Made by a program: the position numbers and the translations under genes. Shown in pieces: positions 31,654 to 43,265 of a stretch of DNA of 64,000 nt. How positions within the stretch are numbered: position 1 is the stretch's first letter; the number at the start of each line of letters is the position of its first letter. This stretch comes from Corynebacterium uterequi (lineage in GTDB: Bacteria > Actinomycetota > Actinomycetes > Mycobacteriales > Mycobacteriaceae). The stretch covers positions 930,001 to 994,000 of the forward strand of contig NZ_CP011546.1 in assembly GCF_001021065.1 (NCBI RefSeq), in the 5' to 3' direction. The notes beneath the pieces were generated by a model. The model did not search any database. It saw only the letters and a list, made by a program, of their open reading frames with translations, and was not told the DNA's origin.

Positions 31654-31705
31654 TTTCTATCACAATGGGATGCGAAATCCTGTTCGGGTAGCTATTCTGG
31701 GGTTA

Positions 31706-31721
31706 TCGAACAGATAATCGA
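31706..31721. promoter_or_regulatory. Candidate LexA (SOS) box
   Basis: TCGAACAGATAATCGA matches 12 of 14 fixed positions of the corynebacterial LexA consensus TCGAAC-A-N2-T-GTTCGA as I know it. It lies 22 bases before the GTG of the DUF222/HNH gene and just downstream of a TATTCT hexamer (31693-31698), so a bound repressor would block transcription start. Confidence 0.6.
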
Positions 31722-31742
31722 GGTATCTCAGGGGGAAGTGCC

Positions 31743-32945
31743 GTGACAGGGCAACTCGACTACGTGCAACGACTACGGGACTATCGGTCCGCACATGATG
31801 GGGCATATTTCAGCGTGAATTCCGCCGACCCGGCGGCCGTGCAATACCGTGCCATGAAGGCCGCATCCAACAGCTTCTGGGCGGCGCACATGCCCTCGTT
31901 GGAGGACGACATCGAGCTGGTGATAGCGGATCTTCACCGGGTCACCGGATTGACCGCGCGCGCCATCGAAGGAGCGCTGTTCGGGTTCCTCCGGTTGGCC
32001 GAAATGCCGTGTCTGAGTCTGGTCCAGGAGGACACACAGGTCTTAGACCGGACCTACGTCGCTGCCATCGACGAATGTCTCTGCCTGGTGACCGATGCGG
32101 CAGTGCTCGCCGAGATTGACTATCGCTTAGCCCGCTACCTCACTGCCCGGACTCCCAACCAGGACTTTCCATCGGTGTCGCGCGTGCGTCGTCGCATTCG
32201 GGAGATCATCCGTCAGTTGCTGCCCGACGAGTCCGAGAAGGATCCGCCAGACTCTCCCGCTGAGCCCAAGGTGTGGGTGAATCATCAGGATGACGGAACT
32301 AGTCTGGTGGAGATCATCCTGCCTACCGACCGTGCAGTGGAGTTCGACGAGCTCCTGCGCACTCGTGCCCGAGCTCTCGGGGGCAGCAAAATCGACGCCT
32401 TTCTCGATATCCTCGCTTCCACCACCGTCACCTCGGTCACGCTGAATGTGTATCGCGCCCACGACGTCCCGGACGCACCGGCCTTCATTTTCGGTGCCGG
32501 CTGGCTCAACGCCGCTGTGTCGCGCCGTCTAGCGGAGCGGGTCACCAAGGTCCGCGACATGGACGAGGTCGCGGACAAGACCTCCCGGGCTTATCACACG
32601 CCCGACGACATCCGCGCTTATGTAACTGGAAGAGATGGGACGTGCCGGATGCCCGGCCACAACCGTCGGGCGGACACCTGTCAGATGGACCACGTGGCTG
32701 AGTTCGACGCGGGTGGCCGGACTCGAGCCAGCAACATCGAGTCCCTCTGTCAACGGCATCACAATATGAAGACCGATGGCCGGGTCATGACGGTGATGTT
32801 CGAGGACGGCGTCATCCTGTGGCTCTTCGCTGACGGGCGATGGGAGACCACGGAGCCGGAAGGACCGCTCGCTCCGCGGCAACGCCGGTGGGTGAGGACC
32901 TTTGGTCAGCGGATGGCCGGCCGACGGGCGCCTAGCTTTGCATAG
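31743..32945 (+). CDS. DUF222/HNH endonuclease family protein (13E12-like)
   Basis: A 400-residue member of the multicopy actinobacterial DUF222 family. The long N-terminal helical region is followed by a C-terminal HNH nuclease motif: CRMPGHNRRADTCQMDHV near residues 300-320, then NIESLCQRHHNMKTDG. The two Cys pairs probably hold a structural zinc. GTG 31743 has AGGGGGAA upstream. A LexA-like box in the promoter suggests DNA-damage induction, as described for related 13E12-family genes in mycobacteria. Natural substrate and role are unknown. The 3' end overlaps the convergent exonuclease by 14 bases. Confidence 0.85.
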   Translation: MTGQLDYVQRLRDYRSAHDGAYFSVNSADPAAVQYRAMKAASNSFWAAHMPSLEDDIELVIADLHRVTGLTARAIEGALFGFLRLAEMPCLSLVQEDTQVLDRTYVAAIDECLCLVTDAAVLAEIDYRLARYLTARTPNQDFPSVSRVRRRIREIIRQLLPDESEKDPPDSPAEPKVWVNHQDDGTSLVEIILPTDRAVEFDELLRTRARALGGSKIDAFLDILASTTVTSVTLNVYRAHDVPDAPAFIFGAGWLNAAVSRRLAERVTKVRDMDEVADKTSRAYHTPDDIRAYVTGRDGTCRMPGHNRRADTCQMDHVAEFDAGGRTRASNIESLCQRHHNMKTDGRVMTVMFEDGVILWLFADGRWETTEPEGPLAPRQRRWVRTFGQRMAGRRAPSFA

Positions 32946-33603
32946 GCCAGGCCGTAGAGACCCGGGAGGCGTCCTTACCGTGGGACGTAAGGTACTTCCG
33001 CATGCTTTCGGCGAGTTCGTAGAATCCAACAGCCTGGAACTCCATGAGTTCGTCCATGCTTAGCTCAGCGAGCTCGGGGTACTCCCGGACCAGCTTCCAC
33101 GCCACTCGGGCAGCGGCTAGGGCATCGGCCGTGGCTTCGTGAGCGTTGTCGAGGCCAACGCCGTAGTGGCGTGAGACATCGCTCAGCGTCCGGCGGCCTT
33201 TGCGGTAGCGATCCTTGATCCGGTCCACGGTGAACGGATCAAAGACCGGTCCCGTGACGGTGAAATCGCCTGTCAACTGCCGCAGCACCGTGAGATCATA
33301 AGGAGCGTTGTAGACGACGAGCACAAAACCGGCCTCCCACCCCGTTTGGATGCGCTCCACCGTCTCCGCCAGAACCTCGTCGTGGGGGCGGCCTTCCGCG
33401 CGTGCCTTCTCAGTGCTGATGCCGTGGACCGCTGTGGCCTCCGCCGGGATCTCCACACCCGGGTCGGCGAGCATCTCGATCTTCTCGGTGTGGCTCCCGT
33501 TGATGGTCACCAGAGCGCTCGTGACGATGCGGGCCTCTTTGGGGTCGGCTGAAGTGGTTTCCAGATCGAAGGAGAGCATGCGCGAGGCATCGAAATTGGT
33601 CAT
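32932..33603 (-). CDS. DnaQ-like 3'-5' exonuclease
   Basis: A 223-residue exonuclease of the DEDDh class. Exo I is FDLETTS (Asp13, Glu15), Exo II is YNAPYDLTVL near residue 100 and Exo III is HEATADALAAA near residue 155, giving the four acidic metal ligands and the histidine. It is a stand-alone domain, as in exonucleases used for proofreading or oligoribonucleotide trimming; which applies is open. A TACGCT hexamer with 7 bases to the ATG suggests a leaderless transcript that runs divergently from ligA within 38 bases. Confidence 0.87.
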   Translation of the reverse strand: MTNFDASRMLSFDLETTSADPKEARIVTSALVTINGSHTEKIEMLADPGVEIPAEATAVHGISTEKARAEGRPHDEVLAETVERIQTGWEAGFVLVVYNAPYDLTVLRQLTGDFTVTGPVFDPFTVDRIKDRYRKGRRTLSDVSRHYGVGLDNAHEATADALAAARVAWKLVREYPELAELSMDELMEFQAVGFYELAESMRKYLTSHGKDASRVSTAWPMQS

Positions 33604-33610
33604 GCGAATC

Positions 33611-33616
33611 AGCGTA
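33611..33616 (-). promoter_or_regulatory. -10 element TACGCT for the leaderless exonuclease gene
   Basis: On the minus strand, TACGCT plus 7 bases leads to the ATG at 33603. The ligA -10 lies 11 bases away on the other strand. Confidence 0.5.
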
Positions 33617-33617
33617 G

Positions 33618-36315
<2,698 letters not shown>

Positions 36316-36445
36316 GACACCTCACAGAGGTAGTTGTTTTGTGCTCCTCGCCAGTCTACCCGGCCCGGGATTGGCGAAGACTGTGCAGTACGATATGGCA
36401 GACAGTAGATAGTACAACCGACTACGCGCAAAGGAATTGGTTACT

Positions 36446-36745
36446 GTGCCTGAGATCACGCGTGATGAGGTGGCTCACCTCGCGAAACTCTCCCGGCTCG
36501 CGCTGAGCGACGAGGAGTTAACCCACTACGCCGAGCAAATCGACCAGATCGTCGCGACCGTGTCGGCCGTGCAGAACGTCGACACAGCGGGCATTACCCC
36601 GATGAGCCACCCGCACGCCATTCCGGCGCAGATGCGCGAGGACGTCGTCGTGCCGCGACTCACCGCCGAACAGGCTCTTGACCAGGCTCCGGCCTCGGAT
36701 GAGCAGCGTTTCACCGTTCCGCAGATCCTGGGAGAGGGAGAGTAA
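36446..36745 (+). CDS. gatC: Asp-tRNA(Asn)/Glu-tRNA(Gln) amidotransferase subunit C
   Basis: Small 99-residue subunit wrapping GatA and GatB in the tRNA-dependent amidotransferase that makes Gln-tRNA and Asn-t[20 protein letters not shown] and [13 protein letters not shown] are diagnostic. GTG 36446 was chosen because AAGGAA lies at proper distance; the TTG at 36437 abuts that ribosome site. The stop overlaps the gatA ATG by one base. gatB lies 8 kb downstream, with unrelated genes between. Confidence 0.93.
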   Translation: MPEITRDEVAHLAKLSRLALSDEELTHYAEQIDQIVATVSAVQNVDTAGITPMSHPHAIPAQMREDVVVPRLTAEQALDQAPASDEQRFTVPQILGEGE

Positions 36746-38232
36746 TGACCACCTACACCACCCCGGAGTCCGGTCTCACCTCGATGACCGCCGCCGACCT
36801 CGCCACGAAGATCCACTCCCGGGAAGTCAGCTCCCGGGAGGTTGTCCAGGCGCACCTAGACCGGATCGCTGAGGTTGATGACACCATCGGCGCGTTCCTC
36901 CACGTCGGTCCGGAACAGGCGCTGGCCGCGGCTGATGCCGTCGACGCCTCTCTCGCCGCTGGCGAGGCGCCGGCATCGCCGCTGGCCGGCGTCCCGCTGG
37001 CGCTGAAAGACCTGTTCACCACCACCGACGCCCCGACCACGGCGGCGTCGAAGATGCTGGAAGGCTACCTGAGCCCGTACGACGCGACTCTGACCACCAA
37101 GCTCCGCGAGGCGGGCATTCCCATTCTGGGTAAGACCAACCTCGACGAGTTTGCGATGGGATCCTCCACCGAAAATTCGGCCTACCAGGTCACCCGCAAC
37201 CCCTACGACCTGGATAAGACGCCGGGCGGCTCCGGCGGTGGCTCCTCGGCGGCACTGGCCTCGGGGCAGGCCCCGTTGGCTATCGGCACCGACACCGGCG
37301 GCTCCATTCGCCAGCCGGCCGCGTTGACGGGCACGGTCGGCGTGAAGCCCACGTACGGCACCGTGTCCCGCTACGGTCTCATCGCTTGTGCCTCCTCGCT
37401 GGACCAGGGCGGGCCAACGGCGCGCACAGTGCTAGACACGGCGCTGCTCCACGAAGTAATCGCGGGCTATGACCCCATGGACGCTACCAGCGTGAATCGG
37501 CCGGTCGCGCCGGTCGTTGAGGCGGCCCGGGAGGGCTCGCGAGGCGACCTCACCGGCGTGCGCATTGGCTTGGTCAAGCAGTTTGACCGAGACGGCTGGC
37601 AGCCGGGCGTGCTCGAGCGCTACCACGCGGCGGTGGAAACCCTCGTCGAGGCTGGCGCGGAGACCGTCGAGGTGGACTGCCCTCACTTCGACGATGCACT
37701 GGCCGCGTACTACCTCATCCTGCCCTGTGAGGTGAGCTCCAACCTGGCTCGCTTCGACGGCATGCGCTACGGCCTGCGCGTGGGCGACGACGGCACCCAC
37801 TCCGCCGAGCAGGTCATGAGCCTGTCGCGCTCCGCGGGCTTCGGCCCCGAGGTGAAGCGTCGCATCATGCTCGGTACCTATGCGCTCAGCGTCGGCTACT
37901 ACGACGCCTACTACCTCCAGGCCCAGCGCGTTCGTAGCCTCATCGCGCAGGACTTCGCCGCCGCCTTCGCTAAGGCGGACGTCCTGGTGTCTCCGACGAC
38001 GCCGACCACCGCCTTCAACCTGGGCGAGCGTGGCGACGACCCGTTGGCCATGTACAACTTCGACCTGGCGACGCTGCCGCTGAACCTGGCGGGGCTGTGC
38101 GGCATGAGCGTGCCGAGCGGCCTAGCTGCGGATACGGGGCTGCCGACGGGTCTTCAGATCATGGCGCCGGCCTTCCAGGACGATCGACTCTACCGCGTCG
38201 GCGCGGCCTACGAGGCGCGTATGCAAGATTAA
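36745..38232 (+). CDS. gatA: Amidotransferase subunit A (glutaminase)
   Basis: Amidase-signature subunit that frees ammonia from glutamine, 495 residues. The catalytic Ser-cis-Ser-Lys set is visible: Lys in LALKDLFTT (about residue 90), the [15 protein letters not shown] loop near 165, and [14 protein letters not shown] with the nucleophile serine near 189. The sequence is complete and typical. It overlaps gatC by one base. No terminator is apparent after it. Confidence 0.96.
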   Translation: MTTYTTPESGLTSMTAADLATKIHSREVSSREVVQAHLDRIAEVDDTIGAFLHVGPEQALAAADAVDASLAAGEAPASPLAGVPLALKDLFTTTDAPTTAASKMLEGYLSPYDATLTTKLREAGIPILGKTNLDEFAMGSSTENSAYQVTRNPYDLDKTPGGSGGGSSAALASGQAPLAIGTDTGGSIRQPAALTGTVGVKPTYGTVSRYGLIACASSLDQGGPTARTVLDTALLHEVIAGYDPMDATSVNRPVAPVVEAAREGSRGDLTGVRIGLVKQFDRDGWQPGVLERYHAAVETLVEAGAETVEVDCPHFDDALAAYYLILPCEVSSNLARFDGMRYGLRVGDDGTHSAEQVMSLSRSAGFGPEVKRRIMLGTYALSVGYYDAYYLQAQRVRSLIAQDFAAAFAKADVLVSPTTPTTAFNLGERGDDPLAMYNFDLATLPLNLAGLCGMSVPSGLAADTGLPTGLQIMAPAFQDDRLYRVGAAYEARMQD

Positions 38233-38319
38233 AAAAGTCTCACGAAGCGTTCATGGTCATTTCATTGCCGCCACCGATACTGGGTAGAGACAGCCCGTAC
38301 GTCGGAAAGGAATTACGAT

Positions 38320-39429
38320 ATGACCATGACAATGGACGCCCCTCTCAACGAGGCTGCCACCGGACCGCGTCGGACGCTGCCGCTGCCCGGTCGGATTCAA
38401 TTCTCCTATAACACTCGCTTCACTTCCGCGAAGGTGGCGGCCAATCCGCAGGCCTACCATCTCGTTGCCGGTGAGGACGTCGTCCCGACCCCGGGTGACA
38501 TCGTCATCGCAAAGGTGACGGAGATCCGTAATCACCGGCGTGTGGAGACGGAAGTGTCCCGCAAGGCCATCCTCTACCGGGAGGCCCTCGTTGCCCTGGC
38601 CTACGGCAACCGCTATGCCGCCGATCAGTTTTTGGCGCACGTTCCGGACTCGCTGGAGAATTGCCACCTCGTCGCCGCGGGCGGCATCGCCGGTACGGTG
38701 ACCGAGGTCCACTCCAAGCTGGCTGGTCCGACGTCTATCGAGCCGCTTGGCCTGCTTGCCACGGATGACGGGGTTGTCAACCTCATCCAGGATGCGCCGC
38801 TCAAGAACCTCCCGGTGGGAGAGGTGGCCTTCGAGCGCCCGGAGGTGCGCGCCATCCTCGGCACCTCGATGAACTCCGGCAAGTCCACCGTCATGAGCTG
38901 CACGGTCAACGGCTTGACGAAGTCCGGCCTCAAGGTTGGCGCCGGCAAGATTACCGGCACGGGTGCCGGCAACGACCGGATGCACTACTTCGACGCCGGC
39001 GCTCACGAGGTGGTGGACTTCACCGACTTCGGCTACGGCACTACGTTCAAGCTCGACTTTGAGGCGATTCGTGCGCTAACCCTCAACATGATCGAGGTCC
39101 TGGGTCGCAATAACGATATTGTTCTGGTGGAGATCGCCGACGGTGTTTATCAGGAAGAAACCGCACGCCTGCTGCGCGACGAGCTCTTCCACAGCAGCGT
39201 GGATACGGTGGCGTTTGCTGCCGTCGACGCGCTCGGTGCCCGCGCGGGCGTGCACGAACTGCTCGACGCTGGTCTCAATGTGTCGTGTGCTTCGGGCGTG
39301 CTGACCTCGTCGCCGCTGGCGACGGCGGAGGCGGCGGCCGTGCTGCGCCCCGTCGGTGTGCCGGTGATCGGGACCTTCGAGCTGACGCAGCCGGAGGTTG
39401 CTACTGGCATCGGTGTTCGAGTCGGTTAG
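38320..39429 (+). CDS. P-loop protein with DUF1611/BioD-like fold, paired with a degenerate ABC exporter
   Basis: A 369-residue protein in two parts. Residues about 20-165 form a probable all-beta domain (TPGDIVIAKVTEIRNHRRVE, then CHLVAAGGIAGTVTEVHS). The C-terminal part begins with an intact Walker A loop, LGTSMNSGKST (about residues 179-189), followed by VGAGKITGTGAGND and DIVLVEIADGVYQEET as possible Walker B, resembling the dethiobiotin-synthetase/MobB/DUF1611 class of NTPases. A GGAAAGGAA ribosome site precedes the ATG. Its stop is three bases from the next start, so the two products are probably partners. Function unknown; nucleotide binding is the only supported prediction. Confidence 0.6.
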   Translation: MTMTMDAPLNEAATGPRRTLPLPGRIQFSYNTRFTSAKVAANPQAYHLVAGEDVVPTPGDIVIAKVTEIRNHRRVETEVSRKAILYREALVALAYGNRYAADQFLAHVPDSLENCHLVAAGGIAGTVTEVHSKLAGPTSIEPLGLLATDDGVVNLIQDAPLKNLPVGEVAFERPEVRAILGTSMNSGKSTVMSCTVNGLTKSGLKVGAGKITGTGAGNDRMHYFDAGAHEVVDFTDFGYGTTFKLDFEAIRALTLNMIEVLGRNNDIVLVEIADGVYQEETARLLRDELFHSSVDTVAFAAVDALGARAGVHELLDAGLNVSCASGVLTSSPLATAEAAAVLRPVGVPVIGTFELTQPEVATGIGVRVG

Positions 39430-39432
39430 TCG

Positions 39433-41106
39433 ATGCCACTAAAATTCCTCACGGTCCCGAACCGGGTCGACGATCCCATCCGCCAGATGCCCACGGTCTG
39501 GGCTGGGGAGCGGCGCGGTCAACTCGTCACCCTCGTGGTGCTGGGCCTGCTTGAAGCAGTCCTTGCTGTCTTGCTGTCGTTGCAGGTTGAGGCTCTTCTC
39601 ACCCCGCCTCGGGACACGGACTGGTGGGACATCGCCTCTGTCGTTGGGTTCATCGGGGGCATTCTCGCCTCCCGGTGGCTGGAGCGAGTCGTGGCGGAAG
39701 CCTTGGGGCAGGGTTACGTGTACGAACAGCGCCATCGCTTGCTCATGTCGGCGATCGGCAGCGTGGAGTACTCGGGTTCGCTCGGGGTGACTGTGACACG
39801 AGCGTCGAACGACCTCTCGGCGGTGCGTAACTGGATCGCCTTGGGGATCGTGCCGCTGTTGACCGGCGCGCCCCTAATACTTGTCATCCTCGGTGCGCTG
39901 TTTGCGCTCGATCTCCAGATTGGGATGGCGGTGTCCATCCCGCTGGCCGTCGTGCTGCTGCTCATTCCGCTGCTTTCGCGGCTCACCTTGCAACGAGCCC
40001 GCGAGCTGCGCCGCCAGCGCGGCCGGATGTCAGCCCGCATCGCGGACACCGTGATGGCGGGGGAGTCCGTGCGCGCTTCTGGGGCGGTGCAGCGCGAGAT
40101 CAACGCCCTGGATAGGCACTCGCAGCGGGTGGCGGACGCGGCAGTGGACCGGGCGTGGGTGTCGGGGTTTACCCGCTCCCTCACGGCGACGGCGACCTCC
40201 GCGTGCACGATCGCGGTGGTGCTGGTGTCCGTCCTGGGCTACACCGATACCGCCTCCGTGGCGTCGACGATGCTCCTGCTGGGAATCCTCACGACACCGC
40301 TGACGGATCTAGGCCGGGTAGTGGAGTACCGCCAGAATTTCCGTGCCGCTGCCCGGACGTTGGCGCCGGTGCTCACAGACGCGGACGAGTTCAAACGTGA
40401 GGAGCGGCGCCGAGCCAAGGGGTGGACCGGCATGAGCGGCAACGGTGAAGTGGAGATTAAGGGTCTTCAGGTGGCGGGGAGGCTCCTTCCGGACCTTCAC
40501 GCGATTCCCGGTGATCGGGTGCTGCTCACGGCCACCGACCCGCATCAGCTGCGTGCCACCGTCGCGACTCTGGCGTCGCTCTTCGAAGAGGACGTCGTTC
40601 ACGTCGACGGCGCCGACCTCGGTCAGGCGCCCGGCAAGTACCGCCGCGAGCTGTTCGGTGTCGCCTCGGAAGCGGTGCCCATCGAACGCGGCAGTGTGCA
40701 TCGGCTGGCGAGCTTCCGGGCCCCGGGGGCGTCTGAGGACGAGATCAAGGGCGTGCTCGACATCGTCGGGCTTAAGCCGGTGCTCGACGCCGACGAGAAG
40801 GGGCTAGCCCGGCAGCTGAAGAACGACGGCCAGCCGTGGACCACGAGTCAGGTCATGCAGCTCAAGGTGGCGCGCGCGATTCTGCGCGACCCGCCGTTGC
40901 TGGTCCTTGAGGGAGTGGACAACATCCTTGACGACGACTCTGTGGAGTTGCTGCGTGAGCACCTCATGTACTTCCCTGGCGTCGTGTTGATGGTGACGCC
41001 GAAGCCGGAGCGATTGGTCGGCTCGTGGCAGGAGTGGGACGTCGATGGCGTCGAGGTTGCTTATGATCCGCAAGCAGGCAAGGAGGGCCTCGACGAGGAC
41101 GAGTAG
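39433..41106 (+). CDS. ABC-exporter-like protein with a degenerate ATPase domain
   Basis: A 557-residue protein with the layout of an ABC half-exporter: about six membrane helices in residues 20-310, then a nucleotide-binding-like domain (residues 335-540). Homology to the NBD is clear (PGDRVLLT, VHVDGADLGQ, VARAILRDPPLLVLE), yet every catalytic motif is lost: Walker A reads TATDPHQLR (about residue 363) without G-K-S/T, the LSGGQ signature is WTTSQ (about 468), Walker B ends LLVLEGV in place of LDEP (about 490), and the switch histidine is a proline (MVTPKPE). The frame is intact over its length, so it is probably not a pseudogene. Energy or control may come from the P-loop partner encoded just upstream. 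Confidence 0.75.
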   Translation: MPLKFLTVPNRVDDPIRQMPTVWAGERRGQLVTLVVLGLLEAVLAVLLSLQVEALLTPPRDTDWWDIASVVGFIGGILASRWLERVVAEALGQGYVYEQRHRLLMSAIGSVEYSGSLGVTVTRASNDLSAVRNWIALGIVPLLTGAPLILVILGALFALDLQIGMAVSIPLAVVLLLIPLLSRLTLQRARELRRQRGRMSARIADTVMAGESVRASGAVQREINALDRHSQRVADAAVDRAWVSGFTRSLTATATSACTIAVVLVSVLGYTDTASVASTMLLLGILTTPLTDLGRVVEYRQNFRAAARTLAPVLTDADEFKREERRRAKGWTGMSGNGEVEIKGLQVAGRLLPDLHAIPGDRVLLTATDPHQLRATVATLASLFEEDVVHVDGADLGQAPGKYRRELFGVASEAVPIERGSVHRLASFRAPGASEDEIKGVLDIVGLKPVLDADEKGLARQLKNDGQPWTTSQVMQLKVARAILRDPPLLVLEGVDNILDDDSVELLREHLMYFPGVVLMVTPKPERLVGSWQEWDVDGVEVAYDPQAGKEGLDEDE

Positions 41107-41109
41107 TAT
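41104..41109 (+). promoter_or_regulatory. -10 element TAGTAT for the leaderless siderophore-interacting gene
   Basis: TAGTAT is followed by 8 bases and ATG 41118. Its first triplet is the stop codon of the degenerate ABC gene. Confidence 0.5.
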
Positions 41110-41117
41110 GGTTAGGC

Positions 41118-41933
41118 ATGTCTAAGAAGAACCGCCCTACTCATCTCGCGACCGTGACCTCTCGCGCCGAAATCGCGCCCAATATGGTGCGTCTCGGCCT
41201 CAACGTGCCGACGCTGATCGGCGCGGACTTGGCGTTTACTGATCACTACATCAAGCTCCTGTTCGTCCCCGAGAATGCGAGCTATTCCTGGCCCTTCACC
41301 CTCGCCGAGGTGCGAGACAACTACCCGCGCGAGGAGTGGCCGATCCGCCGCACCTACACCCTGCGCCGGGCGGACCCGACCACCGGAGACGTTGAAGTCG
41401 ACTTCGTCATTCACGGCGAGGAAGGCGTTGCGGGGCCCTGGGCTCGAACCGCCAAGCCCGGCGACCTCATTGCCTTCGCCGGTCCTGGCGGCGCGTGGGC
41501 GCCCGGTGATTATCCGCACTTTGTTCTCGTCGGCGATGAAACCGCCAGCCCCGCCATTGCCGCCGCCCTGGAGCGCCTACCCGTTGGGGCCACGGCGGAC
41601 GTGTTCGTGGAGGTCGAATCCGCGGATCACCACATCCCCATGCCCGAGACCGCAGAGATCACGTGGGTGTACCGTGAGGGCGCCACCCCGGGAACCATGT
41701 TGGCGCGCGCCGTTCGGGCAGCCGGAGTCCCCGAGGTCCGCACGGGATGGTTTGTGCATGGCGTAGCCGAGATGATCAAGGATCTGCGTCGTTTCCTTTT
41801 CGTCGAGGAGAAGGTGGCCCGATCCGACGTGTCAATCTCCGGCTACTGGCGCCTGGGCATGACGGAGGACGGCTGGCAGTCCTCCAAGCGAGAGTTCGTC
41901 CGGACGATGGAGGACGACGAAGCGCTACGATAG
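41118..41933 (+). CDS. Siderophore-interacting protein (ViuB/SIP family, FAD-dependent)
   Basis: A 271-residue flavoprotein of the SIP family, which reduces Fe(III) in imported siderophores to release iron. The FAD motif RRTYTLRRA (about residue 78) and the strand VLVGDETASPAIAAAL are typical, as is the C-terminal WRLGMTEDGWQSSKREFVR segment. It corresponds to the vuiB-type gene that lies between gatA and pfkA in C. glutamicum. There is no Shine-Dalgarno sequence; the -10 hexamer just upstream suggests a leaderless mRNA. No DtxR-type site was found. Confidence 0.88.
   Translation: MSKKNRPTHLATVTSRAEIAPNMVRLGLNVPTLIGADLAFTDHYIKLLFVPENASYSWPFTLAEVRDNYPREEWPIRRTYTLRRADPTTGDVEVDFVIHGEEGVAGPWARTAKPGDLIAFAGPGGAWAPGDYPHFVLVGDETASPAIAAALERLPVGATADVFVEVESADHHIPMPETAEITWVYREGATPGTMLARAVRAAGVPEVRTGWFVHGVAEMIKDLRRFLFVEEKVARSDVSISGYWRLGMTEDGWQSSKREFVRTMEDDEALR
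41926..41931 (+). promoter_or_regulatory. -10 element TACGAT for the leaderless MFS gene
   Basis: TACGAT, overlapping the end of the preceding gene, is followed by 7 bases and ATG 41939. Confidence 0.45.
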
Positions 41934-41938
41934 CAATC

Positions 41939-43255
41939 ATGTCAACAAAATCTCCTTCGCCGTGGTTGACACTGGCGGCGCTGAGCCTTGGCTTCTTCAT
42001 GGCCCTCCTCGACCAGTCGACAGTGGCGGTGGTTCTTCCCGCCGTCGCCGAGGACCTCGGGGTGAGTTACGCCGACGCGGCGTGGGTTTCGAGCGCCTAC
42101 CTGCTCGCGATTGTCGCCCCCATGCTGGTGACGGGCCGGCTGGGCGATCGCTACGGAGCGAAACGGATGTTTCTGATCGGCTGTAGCGTCTTTGTTCTCG
42201 CGGCCGTCGGTGCCGCGGTGTCACCGACCCTGCCGATCATCATCGGCTTCCGTTTCATTCAGGGGCTGGGCGCGGCAATGCTCATGCCCCAGACGATGGC
42301 GGTGATTAACCAGGTCTTCCCAGCTAGCAAGCGCGGAACCGCGTATGGGCTGTGGGGTGTGGTCGGTGCCGTCGCCAGCCTCCTGGGGCCGGTGCTATCC
42401 GGCGTGCTGGTGGAGAACATCGGCTGGCGCTCGGTGTTTCTGCTCAACGTACCGGTGGGAATTGTCGCCGTGTTGCTGGGCACGCGTTGGGTTCCCACAT
42501 TGCCCACGCAAGCGGTGCGTATCGAATTCGTCTCCGTTGTCTTGTGCTTCCTCGGGCTCATCGCTGTTGTGTCGGGCATCCAGCAGGGACTGAACTGGGT
42601 CTGGTTGCTCATCGGGCTCGTGGTCCTGTGGCTGTTTGTTCGCCGGCAGCACGGACCGGATGCCCTCATGCCGCTCCGGCTGTTCCGCTCCCGGAACTTC
42701 TGCGTGGGCATGGGCACGCTGCTGCTCATGGGCGTCCTGTCCTCGACGGTGCTGTTGCCGCTAATGAATTGGCTCATTGTTGACCGGTCAATGGCCGCCG
42801 ATCAGGCCGGCTTCATCTCCGCTCCAATGGCGCTGACCGGCCTGGTCTTTGGGCCCCTCTGCGGGATGCTCTCGGACAAAGTTCAGCCGAAGGTCATGCA
42901 CCTCATCGGGTTCGGTGGCGTCGCTCTAGCCATGGCCGGCTTCGCCTGGGTCATGTCCGCCGATGGCGCCCTCTGGGGAATCGGCATCCTCGTGGCGTTG
43001 TACGGGGTGGCTCAGTCCTTCATCTGGTCGGCGAACGCGGCGGCATCGCTGGCGGACATTGACTCGGAAGACTCCGGGGTGGCCGCCGGCGTGTACAACG
43101 TGGCGCGCCAGTTCGGCGGGGTGATTGGCGTCGCGTCGATCGGTGCGGCTGTCGCGGGTGGCGGAAACCTGGTGGCAGTGGTGATCCTGGCAACAGTGGC
43201 AGTAGTTGCGGCCGGTTGCTCGCTTGCGTTCACGCAACGGCCGGCAACGCGATAA
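41939..43255 (+). CDS. MFS drug-type transporter
   Basis: A 438-residue major facilitator with about twelve to fourteen membrane helices. Helix-1 motif [17 protein letters not shown] style ([23 protein letters not shown]), the loop 2-3 motif [13 protein letters not shown] and motif C-like [17 protein letters not shown] are seen, which place it near the DHA2 drug:proton antiporters. ATG 41939 was preferred over an in-frame start at 41747, which would lie inside the preceding gene. The substrate cannot be inferred. Its TAA stop is the first triplet of the pfkA -10 hexamer. Confidence 0.85.
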   Translation: MSTKSPSPWLTLAALSLGFFMALLDQSTVAVVLPAVAEDLGVSYADAAWVSSAYLLAIVAPMLVTGRLGDRYGAKRMFLIGCSVFVLAAVGAAVSPTLPIIIGFRFIQGLGAAMLMPQTMAVINQVFPASKRGTAYGLWGVVGAVASLLGPVLSGVLVENIGWRSVFLLNVPVGIVAVLLGTRWVPTLPTQAVRIEFVSVVLCFLGLIAVVSGIQQGLNWVWLLIGLVVLWLFVRRQHGPDALMPLRLFRSRNFCVGMGTLLLMGVLSSTVLLPLMNWLIVDRSMAADQAGFISAPMALTGLVFGPLCGMLSDKVQPKVMHLIGFGGVALAMAGFAWVMSADGALWGIGILVALYGVAQSFIWSANAAASLADIDSEDSGVAAGVYNVARQFGGVIGVASIGAAVAGGGNLVAVVILATVAVVAAGCSLAFTQRPATR

Positions 43256-43258
43256 GCT
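43253..43258 (+). promoter_or_regulatory. -10 element TAAGCT for leaderless pfkA
   Basis: TAAGCT begins with the stop codon of the MFS gene and is followed by 7 bases and the pfkA ATG (43266). Confidence 0.5.
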
Positions 43259-43265
43259 GACAGGT

